Part shown: piece by piece, positions 1 to 11,989 of the stretch | How positions within the stretch are numbered: position 1 is the first letter of the stretch | How the letters are laid out: each line of letters opens with the position of its first letter | Source: Plantago elongata | Taxonomy: Eukaryota; Streptophyta; Magnoliopsida; Lamiales; Plantaginaceae | Direction: 5' to 3' | Assembly (NCBI GenBank): GCA_036897095.1 | Contig: JAYMSP010000156.1 | Span: 1-64,000 of the forward strand | Length of the DNA: 64,000 nt | Position numbers and translations under genes: made by a program | The notes under the pieces: model-generated | The model's database searches: none | Seen by the model: only the letters and a program-made list of their open reading frames with translations | Told to the model about the DNA's origin: nothing

Positions 1-1141
1 CAATGCTTTTGGGTTTCCACTAATATCCTGATTGTGCTTCCTCTTGAACTCCTTAACAAAGTGGTTCACCATCCTATATCAAAATCTTCACCTCCTAAAT
101 GAGTATCTCCACATACTGCCTTCACTTCGAAAATTTCTCCAGTAATTGTCAGTAATGAGACATCAAAAGTGCCACCTCCAAGGTTGAATATGAGCACGTT
201 CTTCGGCAGGTTGCATTTGTCAGACATTTTGCCAAAACCATAAGCAAGGGCTGCAGCCGTGGGTTCATTAACAATCCGTATAACATTGAGTCCAGCAATC
301 AGTCCAGCATCCTTAGTAGCTTGCCGCTGAGAGTCATTAAAATATGCAGGAACAGTTACAACAGCATTTTTCACAATGGTGCCAAGATACGCCTCAGCAG
401 TCTCCTTCATCTTGATCAGAACCATGGAAGAGATTTCCTCAGCAGAAAACTGTTTCTCCACACCTTTGTAAGATACTACTATCATCGGTTTCTCGTTCAT
501 GGGGCCTGCAATGACCTTGAATGGCCATAGTCTGATGTCACTCTGTACGATTGATTACTGAACCGTCGGCCTATCAGTCACTTTGCATCTTCATATATCA
601 TCACAATCATAAAATACATTAGAAAGTGGGTAACAAACAGCCTAAAAAACTAGTAACATAGTGCTTAATAGCAAATATATACAAGCTTAGACATATCGCA
701 CGAGCTAGGTTTTCATCGAACAATGACTGAAAATATTTCAAGTTAAGGATGTATGATTTTCCATGGATTCAGGAAAGAACACGACCTTCACAATATTTTT
801 GATAAGTTCATATGATGATCCATGATCATTAATCAGTCTAGTACTGTGCAAAAGTAACATTTGAGTACTCAATTATAGTAGAAAATGAACCATATCAGTT
901 TAATTTATAGAAAAGTTAGTAACATGAAGATGATAAACTCACCAAAGACAGTGTTGATAGGATCCGCAGCAGCCTGGTTCTTAGCCGTGTCATTGAACGC
1001 CACGTAAGAAGGTGTAGTACGATTACCCTGATCATTGGCAATGATCTCAATCCGATCATCCTTCCAAACTCCAACACATGAGTATGTTGTTCCCAAGTCG
1101 ATGCCGATCGCAGGTCCAGCTTCTTTACCCATTGCATACAT
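1..1141 (-). pseudogene. Cytosolic HSC70/HSP70 pseudogene, runs off left edge
   Basis: Exon 1 (1141-943) encodes the HSP70 start of the ATPase domain, with [14 protein letters not shown] and [12 protein letters not shown]. An intron (942-589, GT-AG) lies after INTVF, where plant cytosolic HSC70 genes carry theirs. Exon 2 (588 to the edge) continues with [51 protein letters not shown] and [12 protein letters not shown]. It is broken. About ten residues of the usual exon 1 segment after FND are missing. The Arg codon after DAK is TGA. One base is missing near 550, before the [12 protein letters not shown] segment. Another base is missing near 65, just before the usual RMVNHFV. The retained intron means it arose by DNA duplication and not from a reverse-transcribed mRNA. 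Family assignment is certain, and loss of function is very likely. Confidence 0.93.
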
Positions 1142-1819
1142 TAGCAGAGCAGCTATCCAGAAAAAGAGAACAATTGAGTGTTTTTAAGAAATGAAGTTCG
1201 AATGCTGTTCTGAATTAGGATTATATTCTGATACTCATACTAGTGACTGTTGAGTTTCCAGCTGAATATCAAAGGTCATTTTCTTAGAAAATGTGAACTT
1301 ACCAAGTAACATTTAACTTGATACATCTATTCCCAAGAGTTTACTTTATTAACGTAATTAATCGGAAACATGCATGTACCAACTACCAAGTCCCAACGTA
1401 ACCAAAGAGACCACTAAGGCCAGGTCCCCTCAATACTGTATATTACAACATCAGTTAACTCGCATGACTCGTCCTGTTCCAAATTCGTCATGCTGGCCGG
1501 ATTTTAATCAAGAGAGTAATACGGAAGACTCAATTAAAATTGGAGTACTGTTGAAGTGAATTAATATTACAATTCCAAAAAGAAGAATACTAAAGACTCA
1601 ATTAAAATCGAGCCTAATTTGCGAGACCAACAACACTTGTACTCTTCTGTGTATATATTGTGTAGTGTCTCCCGGTGTTTTAAATGTCAGAATCATGGTT
1701 GTATTGCATGCATTATATGTTACATGCAACACACCACCATCTACCATCTAATTAAAAGGTGGATTAAACATAAAACATTTCGTTTAATCCTTCTCATGCT
1801 ATCATCAACCAAGGATAGC
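1142..1819. other. Intergenic, no gene seen
   Basis: Upstream flank of the HSC70 pseudogene. AT-rich sequence in which I recognise no coding, RNA or repeat feature. Confidence 0.5.
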
Positions 1820-1839
1820 AATAGATTCCCTTCCTTCTA

Positions 1840-2060
1840 TTCAATGGCAGCTTCTTCTACCTCTGCTGATTTCAGATTTGATAACTGTCCCGTCTTCTCA
1901 GGAATGGCTCACCTTGTTACTACAAAGCTGAATTCTGAGAACTTCGTCAATTGGCATAGCCAATCCACTCCCTTGTCACCAGTTGGCGCCTTCTTCCCTT
2001 CTTTGATTGCTCAAACCCGGCCCCTCCTACTACCATTACCGATTCCCCAAACCAATCCTG
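1840..2060 (+). mobile_element. Fossil of a Ty1/Copia gag N-terminus
   Basis: A short stretch encodes wording typical of the N-terminus of plant Copia gag polyproteins (FSGMAHLVTTKLNSENFVNW), the 'UBN2/gag-polypeptide of LTR copia-type' start. Only this small part is present. No LTRs, protease, integrase or reverse transcriptase can be seen around it. It is an old, broken scrap with more than one break. Family identification rests on a short match, so it is moderate. Confidence 0.55.
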
Positions 2061-2284
2061 AATGAAGTGAGTGAAGGTGCATTAATAATTTCCCCAACCT
2101 TCATATTGAACCAAGTGCAGGCTTCCAGTCTCAATGATACCAAGACTGGAAACTTTATCATTGTGTCACATTCCGTATCCTTGTTCACAATCCTAACTAA
2201 TTCAATTTGCAAATGCTCCGCGGTTAGTCTGTGATATAGAATGTTGGTTAAAATGCTCTCGTGCAGATTGCTGATAGCATCCAT
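2057..2284 (-). pseudogene. F-box/LRR gene fragment
   Basis: The minus strand encodes a peptide starting MDAISNLHESILTNIL, which resembles the start of plant F-box domains (MDRISNLPxxILxxIL). It continues with FPVLVSLRLEACTWFN and NAPSLTSFRI, typical of the leucine-rich repeats of the F-box/FBD/LRR family. The body of the F-box and most LRRs are missing, and the fragment abuts the Copia-like scrap. Full members are about 400 residues and this covers about 75. It is most likely a dead remnant. The family call is an inference from two short motifs. Confidence 0.5.
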
Positions 2285-2365
2285 ATTGCATCGAGTATAT
2301 TCACCTGCTACTCTACTGCCAGTTTCATCCATGATTTTGTTAACAAATCTGTAATTTATAAGCAA

Positions 2366-4430
2366 TTAATCTTCCGGTTTATATATACGTGAAGGATTCT
2401 ATCAGAAACGTTGGATTTAAAAGCAACACATTGGCACTACAACACCAGCAAAAAGGTGAGATGACCTGATCACAATCTTATTTTCATATTGATTTCGTAT
2501 CAACTTCGTATCTGAAAGTGTTTTATATCCAACGGAATGTTTAGTTTCAAAATTCACATTTTGAGAAGTAGATGAGTATCTGTACAGACTAGAGGACCAA
2601 GTGTTAAAGTGTAGCTGAATGGTGTGTGTAAAATGTTATGTAAAATGTTTAGTTTCACAATTCACATTGTTATAAGATGGTTATGTCTGCCTGAGAAGAA
2701 TCTAATGGCATGCACAAAGACTTTGCTCAATGATCATTCTATCCGCAAAATCATCATCATTTTGGATACAAACTGTTTTCACTGAACTGTTAATTGTTTC
2801 AGAAGATTATTTTTTACTAAGTCCTTTCGAGAGTTCAGAGAGACCTTTAATTTTTTAAACATATTATCTAATTTTTATATAAATAGTATATTTTTTAATT
2901 TTTATTAATATTTATTTAATTTTTTATGTTATATCTTTATGTTGTGCATTTGTGTTGAACCGTCTAATTTTTAATATGTATTAGTTAATTTTTACAACAT
3001 ATTGTCTAGTTCTGTAACTATATTGTTTAGTTTTATAAATGAATTTTTTAATTTGTTACTTGCACCGAAATTTCTTTCGGTGTAATCTATATTGTTTAAT
3101 TTTTACATTATATTATTTAATTTTTATACTATGTTATCTAGTTTATAAAGTAATTTTCTAATTTTTACATAATATTAAATTTAAACTATTGTTTAATTTT
3201 ACATGATATTATCTAGTTTGTACTTGATCCGTTTTTTATAAATCCGAGTCAAAAGATCCGTGAAAAACCATTTATAATCAAGTTGCAAAAAAAATGTATA
3301 ATTGTCTAGTTTTACCATTTGGAGGAGACTTCCATTACTCTCCAAAATGTAGGGACTCTTTTTTTTTTTTCAAACCAGAACATTTATAAAGGAGTTAGTC
3401 TCCTCATAGTTCACAATATATTGAGAATTCTTGAGAGTCCAACATATAAATAAATATAGACAATTTATACACATAATTGTACATCAAAGTAAGTGAGTTT
3501 ATTAACTTACAAAATAGTCTATGAACTTTTAAAAAATTACAATTATACTAAGTACATCAAAGTAAGTGAGTTTATTCGAATTAATTCCACAAAAAAATCT
3601 AGATTATTAACGGAGCTCTCGTAACTGAAACATTTCTTTTTCCTTTGAATATGTTTTGTGCTTGATGAACAGAGCTCCGGTCAGACTGCACAACAACGAT
3701 CAGAGCTGCGTTAATAGCTATTACAAGCTCCGACATCGTAGCTTTCTGACAGCCGTGATGGTTAAAATTTAAATAATCATATGTAACCGTCCACGTATAC
3801 TCTATCCAACAATAAATTTCGCAAGTTAAATAAATCTTACAATGTATGATATGTTTAGCAATAGGTAATCAATAAGCTTGTTAATTGAATGTGTTGCAAA
3901 TAATTAATAAATCAGTTTTTTTAAAGGTAACAGAATGACTCAAATCTCAAATTGAACTGCATTTCGTTATCAGTTGATAAACTAGTTGATTGAATTTTTT
4001 TTTTAGGGAGTCAGTAGAATATTAAGTTAAATAATTTATTTTTACATGTCATATTTAAGTATTTAACACATCAGTTATAATTTATTAACTAACTAATTCA
4101 TTGAATAATTTTTAATAAATTAACTAGCTTATAATCTATTTAAATTAACTAGCTTATAATCTATTTAATCAACTAACAATAACTTATGTGTTTACTTAAG
4201 GCAGTCTATAGGGTGTTGATCTATGTATTTGGATTATATTCTGGCCTAGATGCATAATTTTATCTTGCAGCAGTTTCGTATATTCAGTATTTACTTAGAT
4301 GGGGATATAAAGTTTTCTGAAAGAAAATAATAGAAATACACGAAATTGAAATTAGTTAGTATTACTATATTAGGTACCACACTGTAAAGCAAGCAAGCCT
4401 CATAAATCGATTGTACATTCTGATGAAATG
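2366..4430. other. Intergenic, AT-rich with short degenerate repeats
   Basis: No gene is seen. From about 2840 to 3240 the sequence is a run of loosely repeated blocks of the type ATTGTCTAGTTTTTA / TTATTTAATTTTTATAC. An 8-bp perfect stem (CACCGAAA/TTTCGGTG) forms a hairpin at 3063-3082. A 25-bp exact direct repeat beginning GTACATCAAAGTAAG occurs at 3479 and at 3552. About 3840-4200 is rich in CTAGCTTATAA/TTAATTAACTAG wording, similar to sequence around the MITE in the CAT9 intron, and may be an old non-autonomous transposon. Confidence 0.45.
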
Positions 4431-4437
4431 CTATACG

Positions 4438-4445
4438 TATAAATA
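4438..4445 (+). promoter_or_regulatory. Probable TATA box of CAT9-like gene
   Basis: TATAAATA lies 65 bp upstream of the ATG at 4511, a spacing that leaves a short 5' leader of about 40 nt. Assigned by motif and position only. Confidence 0.45.
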
Positions 4446-4510
4446 TCTGCTACTTCTCCGTAAAAAAGAGTTCCATTCCATCATCACAACATCAAATCAG
4501 TAGCTCAGCG

Positions 4511-7500
4511 ATGACGTCATCCTGCTACTCTCGTTTCTGGTCATCGGCGACTAGGACGAAGCCCCTACCTCCGCCTTCTGACAGCTCCGTCCGTACGAAT
4601 TCCGGCGAGGGACTGGTACGTCGATTGGGCCTTTTCGATCTCATCCTGCTCGGCATTGGCGCTTCCATTGGTGCCGGAATTTTCGTTGTTACTGGGACCG
4701 TCGCTCGCGATGTTGGTCCTGGTGAGTGGATTGTGCATTTGCTTCATTCGTTTCGTTCGTTTTTTATTGTTCTGTTTGAGTTGGAGTTTGGTGGATTTTG
4801 ATTTAATGATGAAATGTTAGTGTGTATTTCAATTTAGTTTAGTTTCAGTATGCGAAAATAGTAACCAATTATTTACGAGATTGTGTTTATGCATTTGTTT
4901 GATTCATTTCAGTTCGGTTCGATTTTGTTGTTCTGTTTCTGGAGTTACTAGAGTGTGGTAGCTTTTGATTAGATGATGAAATGTCAGTGTGTGTTTCAAT
5001 TTAGTTTAGTTTCAGTATATGTGAAATGTAAGCATTATTTACGAGTTTGTGTTTATGCATTTGTTTGATTCAATTCGGTGTCTGTTCGATTTTGTTGTTC
5101 TGTTTGTGGAGTTACTAGAGTGTGGTAACTTTTGATTAGAGGATGAAATGTTAGTTTTCGTGTTTATTATATGAATATGTGTACCGATTTTCATGTGCAA
5201 ATAGTGTTTGTATTTATGCAGTGGAATTTTATTGTATGCATCTTCGGGAGTTGCCTTTATAGGAACTGATCTGGTGATTGTTGATATAATTTTAGAATGG
5301 TGATTTGTGCAATCAGAATGTGTTTTTACTTAAACTAGCTTGTTCTATAAACTATGTTAAGTACTAGTATTTCATATTAGATGGGAATGGGATTATATGA
5401 AAAACGTATGAACAATCATTTGGAAATCTGATTGTTTAGTTACTGAACTGGCATTGGGCCTTACCTGAATTCTGAACTAGCTTCTTAGGAGTGCTGTATT
5501 AGAAAATATTTTAATGTTTGAATTTAGTAACGCTTCATTGAGATTATGTATGATGATGGATCATTTTATCATAATTCAATAGGGCCGTTAGACTCGCTGC
5601 CTTCAAGTCGTGTATCCTGTAATCTAGTGTCCTTGTGGAACAATTTAGATTAACATACACGTATCACCCTTCTGATCCATGCTTTAAACAGACATAAACT
5701 CCAGCAATCAGTCTTGGACTTTGTTGAATGGACTAATAATTTTGTATTGCCACTAACTGCAGGAGTTACAATTAGCTTCATTGTTGCCGGGGCATCATGT
5801 ATACTGAATGCACTCTGCTACGCTGAGTTAGCTTCTCGTTTTCCAGCAGTTGTTGGGGGAGCATACCTGTACACATACTCAGCTTTCAATGAGCTTACTG
5901 CATTTCTTGTGTTTGGTCAGTTGATGCTTGACTATCATATTGGTGCAGCTAGCATAGCACGCAGCTTGGCCAGCTATGTTGTTACAGTTTTAGAACTGAT
6001 TCCTTTCCTTGAGGATAATATTCCGAGTTGGGTGGGGCATGGCGAAGAAGTTTTTGGAGCATTATCTATCAACATATTAGCTCCCATTATTCTAGTTCTT
6101 CTAACTTTTGTTCTATGTCGTGGCGTTGGAGAGTCTTCTTTATTGAATTCAATCATGACAGTGACAAAGGTTCGCTATCCATATCACATGCCGTTTGCTT
6201 TCACCTAAACTTTGTTTTAAATGAAACAATGAATACAATCAAGGTCATTCAGCTCTTTTTGAGAAAGGACAATGCAATTAGTACCGTAAAACTATATTTA
6301 CATGAATATTCTGATATCAGCTTCTTGGGTCATTTACGTTTTCTCCTTTCTACCAAAGTTCCTAGAGCGTGTGGTATGTGGACGTGACACAATATTCCAG
6401 ACTTTTCTTCTATTAACACCATCATTGGGCTCGTATGGATGATGGAATACTTCATTGTTTGCAGGTGCTCATTGTTCTTTTCATTATTGTTGTTGGAGCG
6501 TTTAAAGTTGATGTTGCAAATTGGAGTCCTTTTATCCCAAATGGTTCGAAGTCCGTGTTGACCGGAGCTACAGTTGCCTTCTTTGCATATGTAGGATTTG
6601 ATGCTGTTGCTAATTCTGCTGAAGAATCCAAGAAACCCCAAGTATGTTTGCTAATAACTCGTTATATAAGTGTGATAATCATATTTAATGGTTTGGTTAA
6701 GACTGTCAAAATTAATCCCCATTCGATGCTTGCTGATCTTGTATTTCAGAGGGACTTACCATTGGGAATAATGGGTAGCCTGCTGGTTTGTATTGTATTA
6801 TACATAGCTGTGTGTTTAGTGATTACTGGAATGGTTCCATATCAATATCTCGGTGAAGATGCTCCTTTGGCTGAAGCTTTCAAATCCAAGGGCCTGAAAT
6901 ATGTATCTGTGTTGATCAGTTTTGGTGCTGTGGCTGGACTTACAACAACACTTTTAGTTGGGCTTTATGTTCAGGTGAACTGTAGTTACTAATTACTTGA
7001 AGTTTTCCACTTCCCTGAATCATGACCAGAAACTGATTGTTGGGTTATTCTTAGTAGTCTCGGTTATATCTTGGACTTGGAAGGGATGGCTTACTACCAG
7101 CTATGTTTGCCAAAGTACATCCAGAACGACACACCCCAATTCATTCACAAATTTGGGTTGGTCTTGTTGCTGGTGTCTTGGCATGTCTTCTTAATGTGCA
7201 CGTGCTCTCCCATATTCTCTCAGTTGGAACCTTGGTATGTACATTTCAGATAGTTGTATGTTACTTCTTTTGAACCAAGTCAGTAGGAACATATCATACT
7301 GTTTGGGGGTATCAATAAAAATTCGTAGGCTTTGTTAGTAAAAACTAACTGATAAGCTAGTTGATTTTTATAAAAGTGTTATTAAATCAATTACTCCCTC
7401 CGGTCCATTAAAAGCTTCCCAAGGAGCTACATTCTATTAGTTTAAGGAAATTTTATTAAATATTAGTTTGTGAGTGGTAGTATATTGATAAAGTAATAGA

Positions 7501-9036
7501 GAGTGAAGAGTGAATAGAAGTATGATGAAGTAGGAAGTGAAATAAAGAATTAGATAGTGGGATTTGTTCAAAAAACAAAAAGAAAAAAGAATTAGATATT
7601 GGGATAAAAACTTTCCTTCGTTGGGTTAGGAACGAAACACCGACGGAAAGTTAATAAGTTTTTAATGGAATGAAGGGAGTAGCTGATTTGCTAAATACGG
7701 TATGTAAAGTAAAACAAATCAGCTAGCTTATCTTTTTGATAAGCTTCCTAGACAAGCACATATCAGCTAGCAGCTAAGTGTTCACGTAACAGTCTGATTA
7801 GGAAAATAAGCTCATCTAGCTGATAAGCTTGTGCTAAACATAGCCTTAAATGCATGTCTTTTTACACATCTAGATGTCTGCTTTAAAGATATAAATGCAC
7901 AAATTGTAGAGTTGGATTGATGAGGGTAGATCATAACACACTCATCACTTGTTTGTATCAGACAGGGTATTCAGTTGTTTCTGCATGTGTGGTAGCTCTC
8001 CGCTGGAATGATAAACCTTCAAGTCAAACATCAAGCAGATTAATTTCTCAAAGGGGAGAAGGGATCATATTTCTCCTTGCAATTGCATGTTCTGGTTTTG
8101 TTGCGGGGGTCCTCTTCCGTTTTAGTTTTTCATTCATCTTCATGATTGTAGCGGCTGCTGTTGCTGTCCTGTCTGTTGTAGCTCTTTATCTACGGCAGGT
8201 AAGTAATAAATTTGATAGCACATGCTTGGTGTAATTTTATAACTTATTTGCAAGTAAAGTTAAGAGTGTTATAGGAAGCCCATTTTGACTCCTATGGAGT
8301 ATGGAAAGAACAAGTACAAATACAATCGCTGAGGCTTTTTTCAACCACTTAATTGTTGTAGGCTGACATATAAGTAAATTAAAGCCAAGTTATTGGAATA
8401 TCGACATATGGTTTCAGAGAGTATGATAAGTTATAGTTGGAATGTTTGTCAACCAACTTGTCAAAGAGTAGTGATGTGAAAAATGGGAAGTTTTAAATGG
8501 GATGGATGGAGTACTTATTTGTATAAGTTGATAAGATTTTTTCGAAAACACTCCAGAAGTTACGAAGAGAAGCCCTTAAACGAAACACAAGAATTAAGAA
8601 GACACTTTCCTGATATTGTTGAGATGCACACTATATCTTTTACAGGCATACTTTTCTCAGTCTGTTTAGCTGAACAAGATGGCTATATATATTTTTGCAG
8701 GCGTACAACCAACCACAAGGTTTTTCCTGTCCTGGAGTTCCGATAGTTCCATGCCTTAGCATTTGCGTCAACATGTTTTTATTTGCCCAGGTACCTTTTC
8801 AAAATCTTGTGCTGTAGTTTTAAAACTTAGCTTCATGATTGTGGCACTGAATTTGGATGATTGATGAAAAATCGTAACCCTCTTTACAGCTGCACTACGA
8901 AGCCTGGATGAGATTTGTAATCCTCAGTGTTGTTACTATTGGCATCTACACATTCTATGGGCAATATCATGCCAATCCTGTAAGTTCAAATGTATCAATT
9001 GTTTATCATAGAGCACCTGTCGACGAGGCTGAGTAG
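4511..9036 (+). CDS. CAT9: Cationic amino acid transporter, CAT9-like
   Basis: Eight exons: 4511-4721, 5763-6169, 6465-6641, 6750-6974, 7058-7234, 7962-8198, 8701-8790 and 8890-9036. They join in frame to 556 residues, against about 569 in Arabidopsis CAT9. The protein is a multi-spanning APC-superfamily carrier. The first helix carries GASIGAGIFVVTG; later segments include CYAELASRFPAVVGGAYLY, QLMLDYHIGAASIARSLASY, YVGFDAVANSAEESKKPQRD and GLTTTLLVGLYVQSRLYLG. The tail reads YHRAPVDEAE and aligns with the CAT9 C-terminus. CAT proteins move amino acids across membranes; CAT9 is placed in the vacuolar/endomembrane branch, which is family knowledge. Intron 1 is about 1 kb with internally repetitive TTTGATT-rich blocks. 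Intron 5 holds a MITE. The gene is convergent with the FKBP gene. Orthology is close along the whole length. Confidence 0.95.
7323..7850. repeat. Possible older MITE interrupted by the Stowaway element
   Basis: Both flanks of the Stowaway insertion in CAT9 intron 5 carry related wording: CTGATAAGCTAGTTGAT on the left and several CAGCTAGCTTATC / GATAAGCTT blocks on the right, ending near TAGCTGATAAGCTTGTGCT. This looks like a hAT-type non-autonomous element split by a later insertion. Boundaries and family are uncertain. Confidence 0.35.
7394..7679. mobile_element. Stowaway-type MITE in CAT9 intron 5
   Basis: A 286-bp AT-rich element. The left end is CTCCCTCCGGTCCATTAAAA and the right end is its near-perfect inverted copy (TTTTAATGGAATGAAGGGAG). 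It is flanked by TA on both sides (7392-7393 and 7680-7681), the target duplication of Tc1/mariner-derived Stowaway elements. It has no coding capacity and lies wholly inside the intron. Confidence 0.85.
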
Positions 9037-9923
9037 GTTCACCTCTAAATGTACACATTACCTGTTGTATTTGTTGCTAGACAACATGAACAGTGTCAAT
9101 TCGGGGAAACCTATAATACATGTTAGATGCTAATAAGAATAATGTTCCATGTGTATATAACATTCCCTCTTGTGAACTGGATCATGTTAAAAATTCATAT
9201 TCTCAGGACTGAGTACAGAGACTACAGATTCTTCACTTGTTCAATCTGAAACTGAATTCTGTCTTTAGCTGCAGCAAACGTACTATTAAGTTCCCAATTT
9301 CTAATTCTGTGGTCTGATCCACGGATTGGCAACACAACACCTGTGATTGAGGTCCGCTGCAAAGTTGATCTTGAATTTGTTGTATATCCGCCTTTCTAGG
9401 ACTCAGGCGTATCATTACCAATTGCTCAGCAGCATGAAAACCGGGCAGCAGACGAATGAACATCTTCTTTGCACAGATTTTTATCTGTTGTGGTCTTGTG
9501 GATATGAGGCCTGCTAACAAGATCTTCCATGCTCTAATTATTGCGTATTTATGCATACACACGCGAACGCTAAGTACTTGATCTAGTTGTACAGTTCCCA
9601 TTGTTGTGTATTTAGTGTATGCATACGCCTATCCTTTTGTGTGCAATTTTGTTAATGATTTTCAGAACAGTACTCTTTTCCTCGAGTGGATTTGCCTTTG
9701 TCTCAATCGTTTATGAACTGAATTGTTTTCGCTTATTTCGCAATAAGTAACATTACACCTTGTGCCTTATTCTGAGCCTCAACATCTAGCATACCTAGTA
9801 TGTGGAAATATTTTCTGTCTATTTAGAAAATGAGCCGTATACATTACATGTGTGGAGTTTCTTCTCAGGGGGGGGGGCGGATTTTGGCATCTGCGAATAA
9901 ATACTTCAGCCTAAACAATCTGT
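9037..9923. other. Shared 3' flank of CAT9-like and FKBP16-4-like genes
   Basis: The region between the two convergent stop codons should hold both 3' UTRs. A G-run (GGGGGGGGCGG) lies near 9870. A minus-strand open frame of 122 codons (9601-9233) resembles no family I know and is not called as a gene. Confidence 0.5.
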
Positions 9924-11526
9924 TCAACTGCAAACAACATCAGAATAAAATCCTATTGTCCTCCTTGTACAATCTTGAACGTCGAGCAATTCAACATCAA
10001 AAACTTCATACTGTTTTGAGCTGAAAAATGTGGCAGGTCCTACCTGTTAAAGAACAACTGCAGTCAAGAACAAACGAAACTGATAGACATAATGTGCCAG
10101 TAAAAAGCAGAAGAAATAGTGGTTCTTGCTACTCACAGGTGGTCCAAGTTCTGGAGGAACGATTATCCTTCGTCTTCCACCAGGCTTCATGTCTCGGATT
10201 CCTTCCTCAAATCCTGTACCGAATTTGCAATGTTCACATTATTTAACACTTAAAGAACATGGGTGTAATAACAATTTGCATTTTTCTTTGTATATTGTAG
10301 CCATCTGGTAAATTTCGCCCATAATAGGATTCAGCGAATTGAGGCTTTAACTGTGGTCTAGGTGATAAAATATTCTTTGCTTACCCGGAATCAATGCATT
10401 AGTCCCTAACCGGACTTTTGCAGGAGTGCCTTGCAAGTATGTACTGTCAATACGTCGACCTGACTCATTATAACCAATGTAATTAAATATCACCTGACAT
10501 GAAAGACACAAATCAATGCTTGCAGTTGGCAACATTCTGCAATTACAGCACTTGGTAATTGGGCATAAATATATGATGAACCATTCGAAGATTGTTTTAT
10601 CAATGATTCAGATTTTGGCAACACAGACAAACTACTAACCATATTCGGATGTAAAGAATGTAAAAAGAAGGGTGGCAAACCTGTTGACCATCCTTTGGGC
10701 ACTCGCCTTCACCAATTGCAACGTCTCTCACTAGGAGACCTGAATCACGCTTAACATAGTCGTCTGATATCACTACTTTGACTGAGAAACCTGAGCAGAT
10801 CAAAAGAACCCTGAGTGCTTGCTTATATAGACAATGGATTCACGATAGCTGTTAAAAGGGAGCATGTTTCCGTTGATTCAAATTGATGTTTCACTTAAAA
10901 AATTTACTGCAGTTCATAAAGGCAGGAAATTACACTATCAGTTCACTGAAACATAACCTCTTAGGTCTCAATATAGAGGCAAGAAACTATAAATCAGAGG
11001 TCATGCAAAGATCCTGAATGATGCGTAATCTGACAAAACTTCTTGATCATTTTCCTCAACGATATCAAAGGTCAGCAAAGTAAACATTTGAGGTTAGAAC
11101 AAAACTAACCTTCTCTAACAAAATTAGGAAACTCATCAGGAGCATTGTTTTCTCTCTGTATCCTCTTGTTCTGTTCTAGCAAACGCCTCTCGTCAAATGG
11201 GCTTTGCTTCTTTGTCTTTCCATAAGATGGCAATGCTGTAGATACGCTCGATCCAACCAAAAAAAGGAGGAAAATCCTTCGACTATTACTCCCCTCAGAA
11301 AGGACCAAGCTTTTAGCCTGTTCTCTAGCCATGTAAATATACTCATAAACAATCCAACTCTTGAAATTGCTTTAAATGAAGACAGTATCACATGAGCTCA
11401 ATGTTATCATTACCCCTTATCTTGCAGCTTACGACACAGGCAAGAAACAGACACGAGTTTTCTCTGAGCAGAAAACGATCCAGCAGTAATATTAGCTGAA
11501 GAAGAAGTAGCTGAAAATTTAATCAT
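9924..11526 (-). CDS. FKBP16-4: FKBP-type peptidyl-prolyl isomerase, FKBP16-4-like, thylakoid lumen
   Basis: Six exons on the minus strand: 11526-11414, 11324-11110, 10790-10681, 10493-10385, 10213-10137 and 10043-9924, giving 247 residues in frame. The N-terminus (MIKFSATSSSANITAGSFSA) is Ser/Ala/Thr-rich like a chloroplast transit peptide. It is followed by a twin-arginine plus hydrophobic stretch (SRRIFLLFLVGSSVSTALP), as in lumenal targeting signals. The mature part has DERRLLEQNKRIQRENNAPD. The FKBP domain follows, with FNYIGYNESGRRIDSTY, GTNALIPGFEEGIRDMKPGG, RRRIIVPPELGPPVGP and FEVFDVELL-like wording (here YEVFDVELLDVQ). FKBPs catalyse prolyl cis-trans isomerisation; lumenal FKBPs act in photosystem assembly, which is family knowledge. 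The first intron and the ATG are the least certain parts; the domain exons are firm. Confidence 0.9.
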
Positions 11527-11808
11527 GGGAATATAGCAACCAAAATTCACACAACATGATGATTGCAGAAACTGTAGCAGAACCGCAAATCAAATACGAC
11601 AAACCCAACTTGCATTGTTGAATACACATCTGGTTCTTTCTTCTTCATCACTTTAGAATCTTGATCATCTATATGATTAATCCATGGACCTTGGAAATGC
11701 CTAGGCATTGAAAAGTTACATCCCATCTAAAAGTACGAACTTGTTGAGGGTGTGTGCTTTTCATGAATGAACCCAAGACCTTTTTATTGTTTCTTCGCTT
11801 ACCAACAA

Positions 11809-11989
11809 CTCTCTCCGTCCAGATTATACGTCACATATCTACTTTATATCCGTCCCACTGCATACGTCACATTTCCATCACGTGCACTATAACAAATTCG
11901 GAGCCATATACTACAATTACTCTTTATCTCCACTATTTAACTTCTCAATCTCCGTGTCCAAAATCAAATGTGAATTGGGACGGAGCGAG
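11809..11989. mobile_element. Stowaway-like MITE upstream of FKBP gene
   Basis: About 180 bp. The left end CTCTCTCCGTCC matches the inverse of the right end GGGACGGAGCGAG, and TA follows the right end. The left TA is not intact. The interior has two copies of TACGTCACAT. It lies about 280 bp upstream of the FKBP start codon. Confidence 0.65.

Noticed and set aside
9233-9601. 122-codon minus-strand open frame between CAT9 and FKBP stop codons
   Set aside because: No family resemblance and no splice-linked exons. It lies where two 3' UTRs are expected.
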